A stretch of 64,000 nucleotides of DNA, from positions 248,001-312,000 of the forward strand of contig NZ_CANLGX010000003.1 of assembly GCF_947490415.1 (NCBI RefSeq), written 5' to 3'. Under the pieces are notes generated by a model, which made no database searches, was not told the origin of the DNA, and saw nothing but the letters and a program-made list of their open reading frames with translations. Below, piece by piece: positions 54,645-63,439 of the stretch. The stretch's first letter is position 1. The number at the start of each line of letters is the position of its first letter. The DNA comes from an uncultured Eudoraea sp. GTDB lineage: Bacteria; Bacteroidota; Bacteroidia; Flavobacteriales; Flavobacteriaceae. Position numbers and translations under genes: made by a program.

Positions 54645-55538
54645 TTATTCGAATTCAGGCCAGTAAACCGCGATCTTTTTTCTTAGAAAAGCTACGCTTC
54701 GCGCTAACTGATCCATTCCGTCCACGCCGTCTTCTATACTGATCCACCCATCAAAATTTACTCTTTTCAACTCTGTGAAAATAGCGTCATAGTCATTTAA
54801 ACCCTTTCCAATTTCCCCATGGCGAAGTCTTTTAGCATAACCCAAAACACCGTCTTCCTCTTTTCGAAGATCATCCAAGGTTCCCTCAAGAAGATAACGA
54901 TCACTGGCATGCATGGTCACTACTCTGGAGGAAACTCTTTTCAATAATTCCAAAGGATCTTCCCCTGCCAGAAAGGCATTACTGGGATCATAATTAACCC
55001 CAAAATTCGGGTGTTCTATGGAAGACACAAGTTTGCAAAATACCTCCATTTTCTGGGCAAATTCAGGGTAAGCCCAAAAATCGTCTTTATAGTGGTTTTC
55101 TAAAATTAAGGTAATGCCTAAATCGCTTGCGTAAGGTAAACAAGCTTCTATACAGGAAGCAGCCAGTTCAATACCTTTATCTATAGAAAGTTCAGGGCGT
55201 CTTTGCCCGGAGAGAACACGGCAATAGGATCCTCCCAGGGCTTTGGTCATTGTAATCCAGTGTTTTTGCTTTTTGATTTCATTTTGTCTGAAAGCCTTAT
55301 CGGGATGCGTAAAATCTGGCGAACAACAAAGCATAGGAATCTCTTTTCCCTGTTCTTCCACTTTTTTTCTGAACAATTCCCAATTAGACTTATCTGCCAT
55401 TTCCAGGAAACCCGCATACCATTCCAAACCATCAATTTCCAATGAAGTAGCTAAATCAATCCATTCCGCCACTTTCATAGTTCCGGTTTTACAAAGATCC
55501 TGCATATACGCTTTTGGGAAAACAGCTAACTTTGGCAC
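54645..55538 (-). CDS. Sugar phosphate isomerase/epimerase (TIM barrel)
   Basis: A 297-residue xylose-isomerase-like TIM-barrel protein (IolE/AP-endonuclease-2 superfamily). Metal-site motifs are ILENHYKDD, NPSN-type NYDPSNAF, VVTMHASDRY and SIEDGVDG. It probably isomerises or epimerises a keto sugar. The start is a GTG, 22 bp after the SDR stop. It is the last gene of the leftward five-gene sugar operon. Confidence 0.8.
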   Translation of the reverse strand: MPKLAVFPKAYMQDLCKTGTMKVAEWIDLATSLEIDGLEWYAGFLEMADKSNWELFRKKVEEQGKEIPMLCCSPDFTHPDKAFRQNEIKKQKHWITMTKALGGSYCRVLSGQRRPELSIDKGIELAASCIEACLPYASDLGITLILENHYKDDFWAYPEFAQKMEVFCKLVSSIEHPNFGVNYDPSNAFLAGEDPLELLKRVSSRVVTMHASDRYLLEGTLDDLRKEEDGVLGYAKRLRHGEIGKGLNDYDAIFTELKRVNFDGWISIEDGVDGMDQLARSVAFLRKKIAVYWPEFE

Positions 55539-55560
55539 TTCTTATCTGGTGATTATTTGA

Positions 55561-56358
55561 TTATATTTTACGGAATCCCTTCCAGTTTTTCGGTAAATTT
55601 CGGCCAATCATAGGAAATTGTTCCAACTCTAGTACCTGACCGCTTACAGGGCCGCATTCATCCGACAGCAGGTAAACAGCTCCAGATGCAATTTCCTGAG
55701 GCTCAAAAATACGTTGTGCAGGAGCAAACAGGTCTGGTAACTCCTTAAACCAATCATCATTCATCCCTTGTTGGTTCTGGTTTATTTTTTCGTTTTCCGT
55801 TAATACCCAACCTGGATTAATTTGATTGACACGAACCCCGTGATCCCGGAATAAGCTATCTCCAAGGTTTCTGCTTAAAGTCATCAAAGCACCTTTAGAT
55901 ATGCTATAGGCCAATAAATTGGGTTCTCCGCTCCAGGCATTAATAGAGCCAATATTTAGTACACATCCTTTTGTTTTTTTTAGATGAGGCAGGGAAGCTT
56001 GAATAATAGCAAAAGGAGCCAGGGTATTTATGGCCAGCATCTTTCTCATAAAAGAAAGATCTGTAGTATTAATATTTGAAGAAACAATCATAGCGGCATT
56101 ATTGACCACGGCATCCAGTTTGCCAAATTTCTTTACAGCCTCATTTATCAAAATTTCCGGAGCCTCCTCTGTGGTTATATCCATTGTAATTGCAATGGCA
56201 CTATTACTTCCTAACTCCTCAACCAATCTCTGGCCCTTTTCATTCCGCAATCCATTTAAAAGGACTTGCGCGCCTTCTTTTACGCATGCCCTTGCAATGG
56301 CCTGCCCTATGCCGGTATAACCTCCGGTAATTATAATAACTTTGTTCTTTAAACGCAT
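55561..56358 (-). CDS. SDR family oxidoreductase
   Basis: A 265-residue classical SDR. Motifs are ITGGYTGIGQAIA for the dinucleotide site, NNAAMI, and the Ser in NIGSINAWSG with Tyr/Lys in YSISKGA. It lies 6 bp after the zinc dehydrogenase gene in the same operon. Together the two oxidoreductases suggest stepwise oxidation of a sugar or sugar acid. Confidence 0.85.
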   Translation of the reverse strand: MRLKNKVIIITGGYTGIGQAIARACVKEGAQVLLNGLRNEKGQRLVEELGSNSAIAITMDITTEEAPEILINEAVKKFGKLDAVVNNAAMIVSSNINTTDLSFMRKMLAINTLAPFAIIQASLPHLKKTKGCVLNIGSINAWSGEPNLLAYSISKGALMTLSRNLGDSLFRDHGVRVNQINPGWVLTENEKINQNQQGMNDDWFKELPDLFAPAQRIFEPQEIASGAVYLLSDECGPVSGQVLELEQFPMIGRNLPKNWKGFRKI

Positions 56359-56364
56359 ACTAAG

Positions 56365-57390
56365 TTAATTAGGTTTCAAAATACTTTTTACCACTTTCCC
56401 GGAGTGCATGGCTTCAAAAGCCTCATTCCATTGCTCTAGGGGCCATATTCCTCCAATTATTGGTCTTACATCCAATCGCCCTGTTGCCAACAAGGAAAGA
56501 ACTTTTTCCCAAACAGGCCAGTTATGGCTAAAACTGCCTTGCAAAGTCACATTTTTTTGTACAAGGGGATCCAGCGAGTGATTAAAAGGTTGGGGACCCC
56601 AACCAACCTTGGTGATATGCCCATTAGGTCTTACCCATTTTAGTGCCAATTTCAGGGTTTCACTTACCCCTGCCGCATCAATAACACAATCTACCCCGAG
56701 ACCATCCTGTTCTAGTGCCCATTGGGTAGCATCATCCACAATAATATCACAGCCGTATTGCTTTGCTATTGATAATCTCTCTGCGTCTTTTTTCAGACCA
56801 ACCAGAGCTACATGGGCTCCGCATAATTGAGCCATGGCAGCACACAATATTCCTATGGTTCCTGGACCTATAACAATGACACGGTCTCCGGGTCGTATTT
56901 TTGAATTAGTTATTACAGCATTATAAGCAACAGAACAGGGCTCAGTTAAACAGGCCTGTTCAAAAGAAAGATTTTCAGGTATTCTATGAAGACATCTTGC
57001 CGGGACCTTAACAAATCTTGTCATGGCCCCGTTAACTCCATATCCAAATCCCTTTCGATCGGGGTCCAAATTGTAGAGGCCCTGTCTGGTCAGCGGACTT
57101 TGGGCATTTATAACTGCAGCGGTTTCACTCACCACTGCATCACCTTCTTTCCAATCCTTGATGCCTTTGCCAATTTCAGCGATATGGCCTCCAAATTCAT
57201 GTCCAAGAACTACAGGATAATTTACAGGCCAGCTATGATCTGCTGTCCACTGGTGCAGATCACTCCCGCAAACTCCCACATTAGCCACTTCAAGCAGAAC
57301 TTCGTCATCACTAATGGCAGGCCTGGTTATTTCTCTGATTTCTACACTGCCCTTTTTAGGAGCAAAATTTACAACTGCAATAGAGTTCAT
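56365..57390 (-). CDS. MDR-family dehydrogenase lacking the structural zinc site
   Basis: A 341-residue zinc dehydrogenase of the sorbitol/threonine type. The catalytic zinc ligands are present (GVCGSDLHQW and GHEFGGHI). The lobe that normally has four cysteines reads VINAQSPLTRQGLYNLDPDRKG across residues about 92-113 with no cysteine at all. The Rossmann motif is VIGPGTIGIL. It probably oxidises a sugar or sugar acid. It starts 33 bp after the HUMPS gene stop. Confidence 0.83.
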   Translation of the reverse strand: MNSIAVVNFAPKKGSVEIREITRPAISDDEVLLEVANVGVCGSDLHQWTADHSWPVNYPVVLGHEFGGHIAEIGKGIKDWKEGDAVVSETAAVINAQSPLTRQGLYNLDPDRKGFGYGVNGAMTRFVKVPARCLHRIPENLSFEQACLTEPCSVAYNAVITNSKIRPGDRVIVIGPGTIGILCAAMAQLCGAHVALVGLKKDAERLSIAKQYGCDIIVDDATQWALEQDGLGVDCVIDAAGVSETLKLALKWVRPNGHITKVGWGPQPFNHSLDPLVQKNVTLQGSFSHNWPVWEKVLSLLATGRLDVRPIIGGIWPLEQWNEAFEAMHSGKVVKSILKPN

Positions 57391-57423
57391 ATAATTACTA
57401 TTTAATCTTCAATTCATGGTAGA

Positions 57424-58119
57424 TTATTTAACATCTGTATAAGCATGTATTCTGTCACATATAAGTTTTAATGATGCTTCAAGATCGCCATCAGCCGTCC
57501 TAAACGAATCGGCGTCTATGGTTAAGGGAGCTCCCAGCACAACCAGTGGCGCGCCGTATTCCGGGCACCTAATTGCCTGTTCCAACGATAAGCCACCTAC
57601 GGCTTGTACAGGAATATTTACAGCCGCTACTACCTCTCGCAACTGATCAAGCGGACTTGGCATGGGAAACCCCTGAGCAGCTATTCCTCGGCGCTCATCA
57701 TAGCCGATGTGGTGTATAACATAATCACAACCAAGTTCTTCCAGCCTTTTGGCACCGGCAACCATATCCGGGCAGCCAAGATTATCGCCCATTACTTCAA
57801 TTCCAAAATCTTTTCCTGCCTCAACGACCACCTTAATGGTTTCTTCATGTGCCCTGGCCATGACCACTACATGCGTAGCACCGGCCTTAGCCATCATTTC
57901 CGCCTCCAGGTAGCCCCCATCCATGGTTTTCAGGTCAGCAACAATAGGCACACCCGGAAAGTTTTCACGTAATTTTTTTACCCCGTGCAATCCTTCGGCC
58001 AAAAGTAGAGGAGTTCCTGCCTCCAGCCAATCGACACCTGCCCTCATGGCCAATGCTGCAGTTTCCAAAGCTTCATCAATATTTGTCAGGTCCAGGGATA
58101 TTTGTACTATGGGTTTCAT
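57424..58119 (-). CDS. HUMPS-family aldolase/decarboxylase (hexulose-6-phosphate synthase or keto-gulonate-6-P decarboxylase-like)
   Basis: A 231-residue TIM-barrel protein of the orotidine-monophosphate decarboxylase suprafamily. The motif VADLKTMDGGYLEAEM matches the Asp-x-Lys-x-x-Asp centre of hexulose-6-phosphate synthase and 3-keto-L-gulonate-6-phosphate decarboxylase. HHIGYDERRG is another shared segment. The operon with dehydrogenases and an isomerase points to sugar-acid breakdown rather than formaldehyde fixation, as no PHI isomerase gene is visible. The true reaction is open. Confidence 0.78.
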   Translation of the reverse strand: MKPIVQISLDLTNIDEALETAALAMRAGVDWLEAGTPLLLAEGLHGVKKLRENFPGVPIVADLKTMDGGYLEAEMMAKAGATHVVVMARAHEETIKVVVEAGKDFGIEVMGDNLGCPDMVAGAKRLEELGCDYVIHHIGYDERRGIAAQGFPMPSPLDQLREVVAAVNIPVQAVGGLSLEQAIRCPEYGAPLVVLGAPLTIDADSFRTADGDLEASLKLICDRIHAYTDVK

Positions 58120-58125
58120 ATCTGC

Positions 58126-58944
58126 TTAGAGTTCTTTTAATTTTATATTTCTGTATTCTACCTTCATGGGTGGACCCACATGCACCTGTAAACCAAGAAA
58201 GCCAGAATATTTCCGGTTAACTGAATCCAGATCCGTTATTTCACTCATTAAAATTTCATTGATATAATGCTGCATACGGTTTCCCCTAACTATTAAATGG
58301 CAGCTATTCCAGTCTTCGGTTTTTATCATTGTTTTTAAACTGTCTGAACTCCCCAGTGATGCGATTACCTCCCTGTTCTTCCAGGCATTATTTTGGACAT
58401 TTGCCTGCAGGGAACCCGGTTCATGTGCACTTTCTTGCGATTTAATTATCACTTTTTCTCCCCTGTAAGCCAGGGTAGTGCGTTTTCGCTCTTCGTAATT
58501 CTGCCCGGTATATGTGTTTTTGCCGTCAATATCTGCCTGATATCCCCTTAAGGCAAAAGGAATAGTGTCTAAGCGTTCACTCCGGTAATTAATGCCACTG
58601 TTCCCGGACTCAGCGATACGAAAGTCCAATTTTAGCTCAAAGTCTGCCGGCCGGCCACCCTGCCAAATAATAAAAGTATTACTTTCCAAAAGCGTTTCGG
58701 GCGTGACTTCTCCAGTCAGAACCCCATTGGATGCGTGCCAGTACGCAGGGTCTCCTTCCCAGCCTTGCAAAGTTGCTCCATCAAAAATTTGAACAAAACC
58801 TTCTTCCTCTTGATGGATAATCCCCGATTCCACAACAGTAATCTGGTTTTTTTTATCCTTGCAGAAATGCAAGCCTAAAATCAAAAAAACAGACCAAATT
58901 ATATACCATGAGATTCGTTTGAGTTTTTTTAGTCTTATTCTCAT
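58126..58944 (-). CDS. DUF1080 (3-keto-disaccharide hydrolase-like) exported protein
   Basis: A 272-residue intact DUF1080 protein with an N-terminal membrane anchor or lipoprotein signal (FLILGLHFCKDK). Typical parts are QIFDGATLQGWEGD, FELKLDFRIAESGNSGINYRS, and the C-terminal KVEYRNIKLKEL. Relatives act on 3-keto sugars or bind polysaccharides. It heads the leftward operon, so it may release the substrate that the other four enzymes process. Only 6 bp separate it from the HUMPS gene. Confidence 0.8.
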   Translation of the reverse strand: MRIRLKKLKRISWYIIWSVFLILGLHFCKDKKNQITVVESGIIHQEEEGFVQIFDGATLQGWEGDPAYWHASNGVLTGEVTPETLLESNTFIIWQGGRPADFELKLDFRIAESGNSGINYRSERLDTIPFALRGYQADIDGKNTYTGQNYEERKRTTLAYRGEKVIIKSQESAHEPGSLQANVQNNAWKNREVIASLGSSDSLKTMIKTEDWNSCHLIVRGNRMQHYINEILMSEITDLDSVNRKYSGFLGLQVHVGPPMKVEYRNIKLKEL

Positions 58945-59145
58945 AGGGCTGATAACCTTAATCTAATTACTTATCTGATATAGAAAATCTATAACCTTAT
59001 TGATTAATACTTGTATTTAAAAATAAGCATTTAGAAAACAATATTAGCATCCTCGTTCAAATAACAGATAGTTTAGGATTTATTGGCAAATTCTAACCGG
59101 AATTATCCCTAGAGGTTCTCAAAAATAGCTTTCCAGCCCTTTTAA

Positions 59146-59176
59146 TTGTAAATTAAAATGCAAGGTGTTATCTTTG
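59146..59176 (+). promoter_or_regulatory. Predicted promoter of the cold-shock-domain gene
   Basis: TTG at 59146-59148 and TATCTTTG at 59169-59176 with a 20-bp spacer match the Bacteroidota TTG-N17-23-TAnnTTTG promoter. Transcription would start about 150 bp before the ATG, giving a long leader, as is common for cold-shock genes. It lies in the 386-bp gap 58945-59330, in which I saw no gene. Confidence 0.5.
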
Positions 59177-59330
59177 TAGAAGTTTAATGAGATGACTACC
59201 GACCTATAGTTACCATCGCTCTGGCTAATTTTTTGGAGTATTCACAGTTCCACACTTACTTTTCCAAGCGCTCATTTCTTAATCATGCTTCTTTTTAAAC
59301 TAAACTATAATATCCAAATAAAATATTTTA

Positions 59331-59786
59331 ATGGCAAGATCGCAACAAACCTATAGCAAAGGCGAAAAAGAAAAAAAACGTCTCAAAAAGCGAGAGGATA
59401 AACAAAAGAAAAAAGAAGCACGTAAAGCAGCGGCCAAAGAAAAAGGCGGCGGCATTGAATTTGCATATGTAGATCATAATGGAAATTTAACAGACACCCC
59501 CCCAGATCCTTCACTGAAAGTGGAAATTGAGGCTGAAGATATTATCCTTGGTATTCCAAAAAGGGAAGAAGGCGATATAGAAGAGGTAGATCCGGTAAGA
59601 AAGGGCAAAGTATCATTCTTCGACTCCTCTAAGGGGTTTGGCTTTATCATTGATGCTGAAAACAATGAAAAATATTTCTGCCATGTAAGTGGCTTGATCG
59701 ATGAGATTGTAGAAAATGATAAGGTGTCATTTGAACTGGAAAAAGGGATGAAAGGGCTTAATGCCGTTCGGGTAAAGAAAGTTTAA
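59331..59786 (+). CDS. Cold-shock-domain protein with Lys-rich N-terminus
   Basis: A 151-residue protein. The first 50 residues are almost all Lys, Glu, Arg and Ala (KEKKRLKKREDKQKKKEARK). Residues about 88-151 form a cold-shock domain: GKVSFFDSSKGFGFI (RNP1 is KGFGFI) and KYFCHVSGL (RNP2-like), ending VRVKKV. It should bind single-stranded RNA or DNA. This N-terminally extended Csp is common in Bacteroidota. The long leader fits cold regulation of the mRNA. Confidence 0.85.
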   Translation: MARSQQTYSKGEKEKKRLKKREDKQKKKEARKAAAKEKGGGIEFAYVDHNGNLTDTPPDPSLKVEIEAEDIILGIPKREEGDIEEVDPVRKGKVSFFDSSKGFGFIIDAENNEKYFCHVSGLIDEIVENDKVSFELEKGMKGLNAVRVKKV

Positions 59787-59903
59787 CTTCAAACTTTCTC
59801 CTCAAAACATCATTTACTCGGATTATTTTCAAATTGTCTTAATTTAATTGTGATTTTCTAATGTATTCCTATACTTATGGTTAAATAGTATATTCAAAAC
59901 AAG

Positions 59904-60002
59904 ATGAAATCAGACAATAAGTATTCAGAATTAATAGAATTTATCTGCAAGTTCTATCAATGTGAGGTTCGCATATTTAAAAGAATCTTAGGAATAAAAT
60001 AG
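59904..60002 (+). CDS. Small ORF, 32 residues, unknown
   Basis: A short frame, ATG at 59904 to TAG at 60002, reading MKSDNKYSELIEFICKFYQC then EVRIFKRILGIK. It has amphipathic helix character and two cysteines. I have no family for it and no conservation data, so it is a weak call. It lies in the 572-bp gap between the cold-shock gene and the head-GIN gene. Confidence 0.3.
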   Translation: MKSDNKYSELIEFICKFYQCEVRIFKRILGIK

Positions 60003-60176
60003 CCACTACAAATTTTTCCAAGTGTTTTTCGGGTAAATATTGGGGTTCTTCCCCTTGATATTTTTTGAAATATATCACTTAATTACCTCTGCCCTTTTTT
60101 GTAATAACTTAAATAAAGGCTTAATGTTATTACAAAACAATTGCTTCAATTTTTAGTGCGATTTGTAACAAAAATT

Positions 60177-60193
60177 AAAAGACGTCGTCTTTT
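60177..60193. repeat. Compact inverted repeat upstream of a small ORF
   Basis: AAAAGACG and CGTCTTTT are perfect complements around a single T. The site ends 29 bp before the ATG of the 39-residue small ORF. The tiny loop makes an RNA hairpin unlikely, so a protein-binding operator is the better reading. Confidence 0.4.
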
Positions 60194-60222
60194 AAGTATA
60201 CATCAATCAAAAAACGATCATC

Positions 60223-60342
60223 ATGAGAACACTTGACATGAACTACATTAAACGGACCTTAAATTATCAAATGGGTTATGGATGGGGAATGAGCAGAAGT
60301 CATTCCTTAAAAAGAACTTATAGAAATAACAAATCCTCTTAA
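60223..60342 (+). CDS. Small ORF, 39 residues, unknown, upstream of the head-GIN gene
   Basis: A frame from ATG at 60223 to TAA at 60342 encoding a basic peptide with NYIKRTLNYQMGYGWGMSR and a C-terminal SLKRTYRNNKSS. It starts after the sequence CATC, the same as the head-GIN gene 17 bp downstream, and is preceded by an inverted repeat. The layout suggests a real first gene of a two-gene operon. Function is unknown. Confidence 0.45.
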   Translation: MRTLDMNYIKRTLNYQMGYGWGMSRSHSLKRTYRNNKSS

Positions 60343-60358
60343 ATCAATTCAATACATC

Positions 60359-61003
60359 ATGAGAAGGTTATTTTTAATAGCAATCACGGCAATAACATTA
60401 GCCTCCTGCTCCAAAGATGATTATACAGGATCAGGAAATACGGTTTCAGAATTCAGAGACGTAAATCTATTTACTAAAATTAGTAGTGAAGGAACCTTTG
60501 GTGTTAATATAACTCAGGGTCCGACACAATCTTTGGAAATTATCGCGGATGACAATATCATTGGCAGAGTTAAAACCACAGTTTCCGATGGACAATTAAA
60601 GATACATCTGGAAGATGGAAACTATAAAAACACCTATTTGGAAGCCAATATTACGGTGGCGGATTTAAATGGCATAAAAAACGAAGGCACAGGAGATATT
60701 ACTGTATTCGAATTACAAAATACCGGGATTATGGAAATTGAAAATGTAGGGACTGGAAATATTGCAATTGCCGGTTACACAGATAACTTAACTATTATCA
60801 ATGAAGGGTCCGGAACTATTAATTGTGCAGAGTTTATGGCGGCCAATGTAGATTTGCGCATTGAGGGCTCAGGAGATTGTGAAGTATATTGCACAGAAAA
60901 TTTAAAAGTGACCATTGAAGGCAGTGGTAATGTTTATTACAAAGGTAGTCCCAGTATGATTATAGATATATCCGGCTCAGGACAGGTTATTCCTATGAAT
61001 TGA
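60359..61003 (+). CDS. Head-GIN domain (DUF2807) lipoprotein
   Basis: A 214-residue lipoprotein (signal ending LASC) with a beta-helix made of short repeats such as GIKNEGTGDITV, NVGTGNIAI, NEGSGTINC and EGSGNVYY. This is the putative auto-transporter adhesin head-GIN family, found widely in Bacteroidota and without settled function. It overlaps by 11 bp at its 3' end with the convergent pseudouridine synthase gene. Confidence 0.8.
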   Translation: MRRLFLIAITAITLASCSKDDYTGSGNTVSEFRDVNLFTKISSEGTFGVNITQGPTQSLEIIADDNIIGRVKTTVSDGQLKIHLEDGNYKNTYLEANITVADLNGIKNEGTGDITVFELQNTGIMEIENVGTGNIAIAGYTDNLTIINEGSGTINCAEFMAANVDLRIEGSGDCEVYCTENLKVTIEGSGNVYYKGSPSMIIDISGSGQVIPMN

Positions 61004-61598
61004 ATTGTTCGCCTTTACTAGTAAGATTTGTCAACGGTTGTACTTCTCCCGGCGACAAATTTTCTAAAGTTATATCTCCTATGCGGATCCTAATAAGTCG
61101 GAGAGTTGGGAAGCCAACAGCTGCCGTCATTTTACGAACCTGTCTGAACTTACCTTCTGTAAGTGTAATGCTAATCCAACTGGTAGGCCTGTGTCGTCCA
61201 ATTCGAAGTTTTTTATCGGCCTCAGGAAGTATTAACAAGGAATTTAATTTGTCTATTTTGCAGGCTTTTGTAAGGTATCTTTTTCCTTCAAAACCAATTG
61301 CAACGCCCTTTTCTAAAAGTGCTACTGCCTCATTTGTTATTTCCCCATCCAGTTGAGCATAATACTCTTTTTCGACACCCGAGCGATTTATAGTATCGCT
61401 TAGCTTACCATCAGTTGTAAGCAGGAGCAATCCTTCTGATTTTTCATCCAACCGACCTATTGGCATCACACCTTTGGGAAAATCAAAAAGCTCATTTAAA
61501 AATTTCTTTTTTCGTAACTCCCTTGAGCAATTCGAATTGAGCTGACTTATTATTCCGAAGGGTTTATAAAGCTTGAAGTGACGTGGTTTTATATCCAT
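60993..61598 (-). CDS. RsuA/RluE family pseudouridine synthase
   Basis: A 201-residue enzyme of the RsuA/RluB/E/F group without an S4 domain. The active-site motif GRLDEKSEGLLLLT holds the catalytic Asp. LYKPFG near the N-terminus and GKFRQVRKM near the end are the other family markers. It would isomerise one uridine in 23S or 16S rRNA. I chose the ATG at 61598 over a TTG 12 bp upstream. The last 11 bp overlap the convergent head-GIN gene. Confidence 0.85.
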   Translation of the reverse strand: MDIKPRHFKLYKPFGIISQLNSNCSRELRKKKFLNELFDFPKGVMPIGRLDEKSEGLLLLTTDGKLSDTINRSGVEKEYYAQLDGEITNEAVALLEKGVAIGFEGKRYLTKACKIDKLNSLLILPEADKKLRIGRHRPTSWISITLTEGKFRQVRKMTAAVGFPTLRLIRIRIGDITLENLSPGEVQPLTNLTSKGEQFNS

Positions 61599-61804
61599 TT
61601 GAGTTGGCAAGGTAACAAAGTCTTTTTGGACTTCTCGCTGCTCTTAGCTTATTATTGGTTAAAATAAGTGACTAGGTTATTATGATCTCTGTTGGTTTAT
61701 TTCCGCCAATTTAATTTCTGTCACTTGGGTTTAGTTAGGTTGCTTGGCGGAAATAATTTGTTAAAATTTAATTATTTTTCTTAAATTGTATAAAAACAAA
61801 GCCG

Positions 61805-62911
61805 ATGCCTTTATACATGGACCGACATGATATCCCTGAAGAAATTACTGCAGAACATGTGGCTTTAATGCACCAGGAAGACCTGAAAGTGGAGCATTTA
61901 TATGGGTGTAAGGGAATGACTTATTGGTGTGACACTAAACGGCATACTGCATTCTGTTTGATAGAGGCACCTAACAGGGAGGCCATTCAAAATATGCACA
62001 ACCATGCCCATGGAGATTTTCCACATGATATCATTGAAGTAGACCCACATTTGGTGGAATCCTTTCTAGGCCGCATTGAAGATCCTCAAAAGGGGGAAAA
62101 CGAGGACTTAAATATTATTGATGATCCTGCCTTTAGGGTGATCATGGTCTTAGAAACCTCCGATTACCTTCACAGGTTAGATACGCATCAGCTAAGTATG
62201 TTCACTCAGAAATTTCATCGTAGTGTTGCGAAATCTGTTAATCACTTTGAAGGAAGTATCGTTCGGGAAAATGACAAATCATACTTAATTTCTTTTAAAT
62301 CTGTCACCAATGCAGTATTATGTGCTTTGAAGATCCAGGAAAGTTTTAAGTACAGCTATCCCAAATTGGAAAGGGATAATCAGCGCCTCAAAATAGGTAT
62401 ATGCACAGGTGCTCCTGTAACAGCAAAGGATGGTTTCTTTTCAGAATCTATTTTTTTAGCAACGCAGATGTGCGAAATTATCCAGGGCCAAATCGTTATT
62501 TCTCCTTCTGTAAAGTCCTTGTATGAAAATGAAAATCGAAATGCTGTCATTGACGATCAATTAATCAGAACCTTGACTCCTAAAGAGGTACTATTTGTTA
62601 CTCAATTGGTTGAATTTTGTGAACGTACCTGGAATAAATCAAATTTCAATATACTCAACCTTAGCAAAGAACTTGGGCATAGTAAATCTCAATTATACAG
62701 AAAAGTTAAGAAACTAACCGGTAAATCACCAATCACCTTTATTAGAGAATACCGGTTGCATAAGGCATTGGAGCTAATACATAACCAACAGGGAAATATT
62801 TCTGAAATTGCATTTGAAAGTGGATTTAATAGTCCCGCTTATTTTTCAAAATCTTTTTTAGAGAAGTTTGGGATCCTCCCCTCAAAATATGCACAAATGT
62901 ATCAGAGTTAA
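61805..62911 (+). CDS. Three-domain regulator: DUF4242, degenerate nucleotide-cyclase-like domain, AraC HTH
   Basis: A 368-residue protein in three parts. Residues 1 to about 95 are a DUF4242 domain (nickel-binding SCO4226-like; MPLYMDRHDIP, MHNHAHGDFPHDI). Residues about 110-245 resemble a class III nucleotide cyclase fold (MVLETSDYLHRL, KIGICTGAPV, IVISPSVKSLYE), with the metal aspartates apparently lost. The last 100 residues are an AraC-type double HTH (LSKELGHSKSQLYRKV, ISEIAFESGFNSPAYFSK). It is likely a ligand- or metal-responsive transcription factor, perhaps for the haemoglobin and oxidase genes downstream. Confidence 0.75.
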   Translation: MPLYMDRHDIPEEITAEHVALMHQEDLKVEHLYGCKGMTYWCDTKRHTAFCLIEAPNREAIQNMHNHAHGDFPHDIIEVDPHLVESFLGRIEDPQKGENEDLNIIDDPAFRVIMVLETSDYLHRLDTHQLSMFTQKFHRSVAKSVNHFEGSIVRENDKSYLISFKSVTNAVLCALKIQESFKYSYPKLERDNQRLKIGICTGAPVTAKDGFFSESIFLATQMCEIIQGQIVISPSVKSLYENENRNAVIDDQLIRTLTPKEVLFVTQLVEFCERTWNKSNFNILNLSKELGHSKSQLYRKVKKLTGKSPITFIREYRLHKALELIHNQQGNISEIAFESGFNSPAYFSKSFLEKFGILPSKYAQMYQS

Positions 62912-63023
62912 AATTTTCTTCTTTTAAGACCACGATGCATTAAAAGTGTAATTTTTTGGATTAAAATTGGTAATCTGGGTGTTTTAGTCTCTTTAACTTT
63001 ACGAGATAACCAAAACAATTAAG

Positions 63024-63398
63024 ATGAAAACAACACTTTTTGAAAGATTAGGAGGAACAAAAGGCATTTCGATGATAGTGGATGATGCTGTTGATGCCCA
63101 TATGAACAATCCGGCAGTGAATGCCCGGTTTTTGCCACTAAAAGAGCAACCCGAACGCCTTGCGGTGATAAAGCAGCATACTATTGAATTTTTTAGCGCT
63201 GGTAGTGGGGGGCCTTCGGTATATAACGGGCAAGATATGGTAACTGCACATAAAGGCATGAATATTAGTCTTGGCGAATATATGCATGTAATTGATGATA
63301 TTTTTGTGGCCTTAGATAAAAATGGCATTAATGATGAAGCCAAAAAGGAGGTACTCTACATTCTATGGTCCTTAAAGGGAATGATACTTTCCAAATAA
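63024..63398 (+). CDS. Group 1 truncated haemoglobin
   Basis: A 124-residue 2-on-2 globin. The start (TLFERLGGTKGISMIVDD) and the proximal histidine in MVTAHKGMNIS are characteristic of TrHb1. It binds O2 or NO and may detoxify NO or act in redox chemistry. The oxidase gene starts 41 bp downstream, so the two may be co-transcribed. Confidence 0.87.
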   Translation: MKTTLFERLGGTKGISMIVDDAVDAHMNNPAVNARFLPLKEQPERLAVIKQHTIEFFSAGSGGPSVYNGQDMVTAHKGMNISLGEYMHVIDDIFVALDKNGINDEAKKEVLYILWSLKGMILSK

Positions 63399-63439
63399 AA
63401 TATAACAACCAATTAATAACTAAAACAATTTCAAATACA

